This document shows positions 61,700-64,000 of a stretch of 64,000 nt of DNA, in pieces. The notes beneath the pieces are model-generated. The model searched no databases and was not told the DNA's origin. It saw only the letters and a program-made list of their open reading frames with translations. The translations under genes were made by a program, and so were the position numbers. Each line of letters begins with the position of its first letter. The first letter of the stretch is position 1. Source of the stretch: Valencia hispanica (lineage: Eukaryota > Chordata > Actinopteri > Cyprinodontiformes > Valenciidae); assembly GCA_963556495.2 (NCBI GenBank), contig OY747707.1, positions 27,922,371 to 27,986,370 on the forward strand, read 5' to 3'.

Positions 61700-62650
61700 A
61701 GAAAGGACTTGGAAAAATATGGCTTTTACTTAATTCAGCTAAACTGTAAAAGAAACTAGTGTCACGGCAATGTCTCGTACTGCTGCATGTCGCAGCATCC
61801 CACCTGTTAGGAGGAAAGATATGTGCCTCAGGCAGGAAATGCATTTATAGATAAGTGAAAAACAGGGATAACATTTTGCGGAATGATGTAACCGCTGGAA
61901 TAATGTGAGCCGGGGGAATTATTACACCAAAACAATGATTGATTAAACATCTTTACATGTAGGTCTTATTGAATTAATTCCCCAGCAAATGGAAAACATG
62001 CAAATTCGGCAATTAAGTCATTTGCCCATGGAGAGCGCGGCTGCTTGACGTTCAGCTGCCACTGCGCCTTTAGTCTGAAACCCTTTTTAGTTTTTTTTTT
62101 TTTTTTTCCTGTTAAGAGTTAAGTCTCAAACAAAGACAGGAAGGAGGTCAGCACTCAGCCAACACCTGAATGCGGCTCTCTTTTTTGTGCTCCCCTTGAT
62201 CCCCACAGTCTGTGCCTGTCATTAGTCTTAATGATGGAAAATTGTCATGTTGATACAAGTCTTGCTCTCCCCCTCTCTTCTTTGTATAAGTAGAAGGTGG
62301 AAGCTCCATTTGTAACAAAGTTCTTTGTGACTAAAAGCCGTGGACATTGCATTTGTGCCGCGGGAGAAAAAAGGGGGCTGTAGATGCTCTTTCCATAGCT
62401 GGGATAATTATTCCTACTGTGACCTTAATGATTCGCTCTGTTCATCCTGCATCTCATCCACGCGCCAGGCCCTCAGCGGAGCCCCGTGTCAGGGAATATG
62501 AAAAACCCATATAATGAAACCATTTTGGGCTGATGGAAAAAAGGGGGCTACTGGAGCCGCACTTGCTACAAAGACGGCTCAATTATATGAGTAATTGTGA
62601 TAATTTTCCCTCCATTCACTGCCTTCTCTGAAAGGTAAAAAACACAGATG
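61700..62650. promoter_or_regulatory. Candidate distal dlx1 regulatory region (URE2-like)
   Basis: Nearly 1 kb without repeats and rich in factor-site words: a POU octamer ATGCAAAT (61,998-62,005), E-box CAGCTG (62,053-62,058), gaattaattcccc, caattaagtca, cattagtcttaatgat and gagtaattgtgataatt. It lies 5-6 kb above the dlx1 ATG; the mouse URE2 enhancer is upstream of Dlx1 at a larger distance, and fish loci are usually more compact. Confidence 0.45.
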
Positions 62651-63343
62651 CTGAAAGGGAAATTACTTGGACAATATATAATCTGTGAAATGGTCACAAC
62701 AGAAAAAAAGATGACTGTAAGAAAGTGAAGGACTATAAATAGGTATGTTAATGCAGGGCCACATAAATACACCCTCAGAAGCTCGTAGACATAAACAAAC
62801 AGCACGCCACTGAGCTAGTCCGCAAGAAGAGAGAGGGGGTGAGCAACAAAAGACCACAAAAAAGAAAAAGGTAGATGTGCAGCTGCCACAAAATTAAACC
62901 TCCTTCTTCTTCCTATTGATGAATTTCAGCTCCTGAAAATGCACCCCCATAGTTGGCTATCATTTGTTGTTCTCTGACAGGAAAAGGATAATTATCTCTC
63001 TCAGAGGCAGCGAGACTGACATGCCCTTTAGACTTTGCCATGAATGCAGAGGCTTGATGGAAAGCTTGAGGAATAATTTTCTTCTTGTGTTTTTCCTTCA
63101 TCTTCAAGAGCATGTTTTATTCCAAAGAACATGGAGATGACAGGATTGTGGAGTGCATTAAACCATTTGGATTTTTACTGTAAATAAGGCATCTCTCTGT
63201 CAATGTCATTGTCTTTGGGAAAACTTCAAAAGTGCTTTAACATGTTGATTTTCCTCCAATGCCAAGATAGTGAGATTTACATTTAAAAAGCAGGTTAAAC
63301 ATTGTTTTTTTTTATTTATAAACAAGCAGGACAATGGTGGTTA

Positions 63344-64000
63344 GCACTTTGCAAAGGTATTAAAAATCCTTAAGATTTCTCACGTTATTACATTTCATGG
63401 AGAAACTTCAGTGCATTTTATTCGGATTCTAAGTGACAGACCCACACAAAGTAGCATATAATGGTGAAATTTTAAGGGAAATTACACATTGTTTTTCTTT
63501 CTTTCTTTCTTTCTTTTTTTTGTTTTAAATTGGAAATAACTAATAGCTGTGACAAGCATTTGTGTTCACCTCCCTTGTTTCAGATAGCCCCAAACGAAAG
63601 CCACTACACCATATTGTCTTAAGAAGTCCCCTAATTAGTAAATAGAGTCCACTCCAACCATCTCTAACCATGATTCAGAGGATAATCCTTAATGAACAAG
63701 CAGAGTCAGCCATAAAGTTGTGGATAAGTTTAAAGCAGAATTAGGTGACAAACTAATGTTCCAGGTTTTAAACATCTCTCAGAGCACATTTTTATCCATC
63801 GTCCTAAATTGGAAAGAGTATAGGAGAACTTCAAACCCAATCCCAGACATGGCTTTCCATGAAAACTGACAGGCCATGGATGGAGAATTGTTCAGAGAAG
63901 CAGCTAAGGGGGTCATGGTAAGTCTAGAGGACCAACAAAAAAGTCTGGTCAAGAGGGAGAATCTGTTGAAAGGACAGATATAAGTTGAACACTCCACAAA
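63344..64000 (+). mobile_element. Tc1-like transposon, 5' part, running off the right edge
   Basis: Begins with a decayed terminal repeat (tttgcaaaggtattaaaaat, then tcacgttattacatttcatg). From about 63,660 the plus strand is a decayed Tc1 transposase N-terminal coding region: its DNA matches the minus-strand order of the 28,330-28,650 segment (aactgacaggcc, then gagaatctgttgaaaggaca and a window-edge cactccacaaa). Confidence 0.75.

Noticed and set aside
57130..64000. Search for metap1d exons, the human neighbour of DLX1
   Set aside because: No methionine aminopeptidase motif seen on either strand; the gene may start beyond the window.

Overview
The window is a piece of a teleost fish chromosome, probably a percomorph and perhaps a cyprinodontiform. 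The genes have short vertebrate-style introns, and the DNA between them is AT-rich and full of fish-type repeats: L2/Maui-like LINEs, Tc1-like transposons, other DNA transposons, and long AT, AAT and AAAG microsatellites. No bacterial features, CRISPR arrays, tRNAs or rRNAs were seen. I cannot name the species.

Three real protein-coding genes are recognised. (1) The 5' half of itga6 (integrin alpha-6) lies on the minus strand from about 19,949 down to the left edge. Twelve coding exons were placed by splice sites and reading phase, and all phases agree. (2) dlx2 (probably dlx2a) is complete on the plus strand: three exons, 46,281-47,605, 278 residues. (3) dlx1 (probably dlx1a) is complete on the minus strand: three exons, 56,730-55,476, 253 residues. 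dlx2 and dlx1 converge tail to tail with 7.9 kb between them, the classic vertebrate Dlx bigene layout, and itga6 is transcribed away from dlx2. Order and orientation match the human DLX1-DLX2-ITGA6 block read in reverse.

Region by region: 1-20,100 is itga6, with introns 1 and 5 filled by transposon debris. 20,100-46,000 is a gene-free, repeat-rich spacer holding an almost intact Tc1-like element (27,411-29,015), a 4.3-kb L2 LINE inserted inside an older L2 (32,885-38,290), and a THAP-domain remnant in a DNA transposon (43.8-44.6 kb). 46,000-57,400 is the dlx bigene cluster; its repeat-poor intergenic DNA has homeodomain-site-rich blocks where the I12a/I12b forebrain enhancers lie in other vertebrates, plus signals for a spliced transcript antisense to dlx1. 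57,400-63,300 is sparse, repeat-poor DNA upstream of dlx1 with candidate URE-type regulatory blocks and one exon-like segment. A Tc1-like element begins near 63,344 and runs off the right edge.

The most notable points are the GC-AG second intron of dlx1 with a 90-bp ATT microsatellite close to its donor, the candidate Dlx1as-like lncRNA (TATA box, donor and acceptor at 52.33-52.98 kb), and the multiply nested transposons. Enhancer and lncRNA calls are inferences from position and motifs; no alignment could be run.
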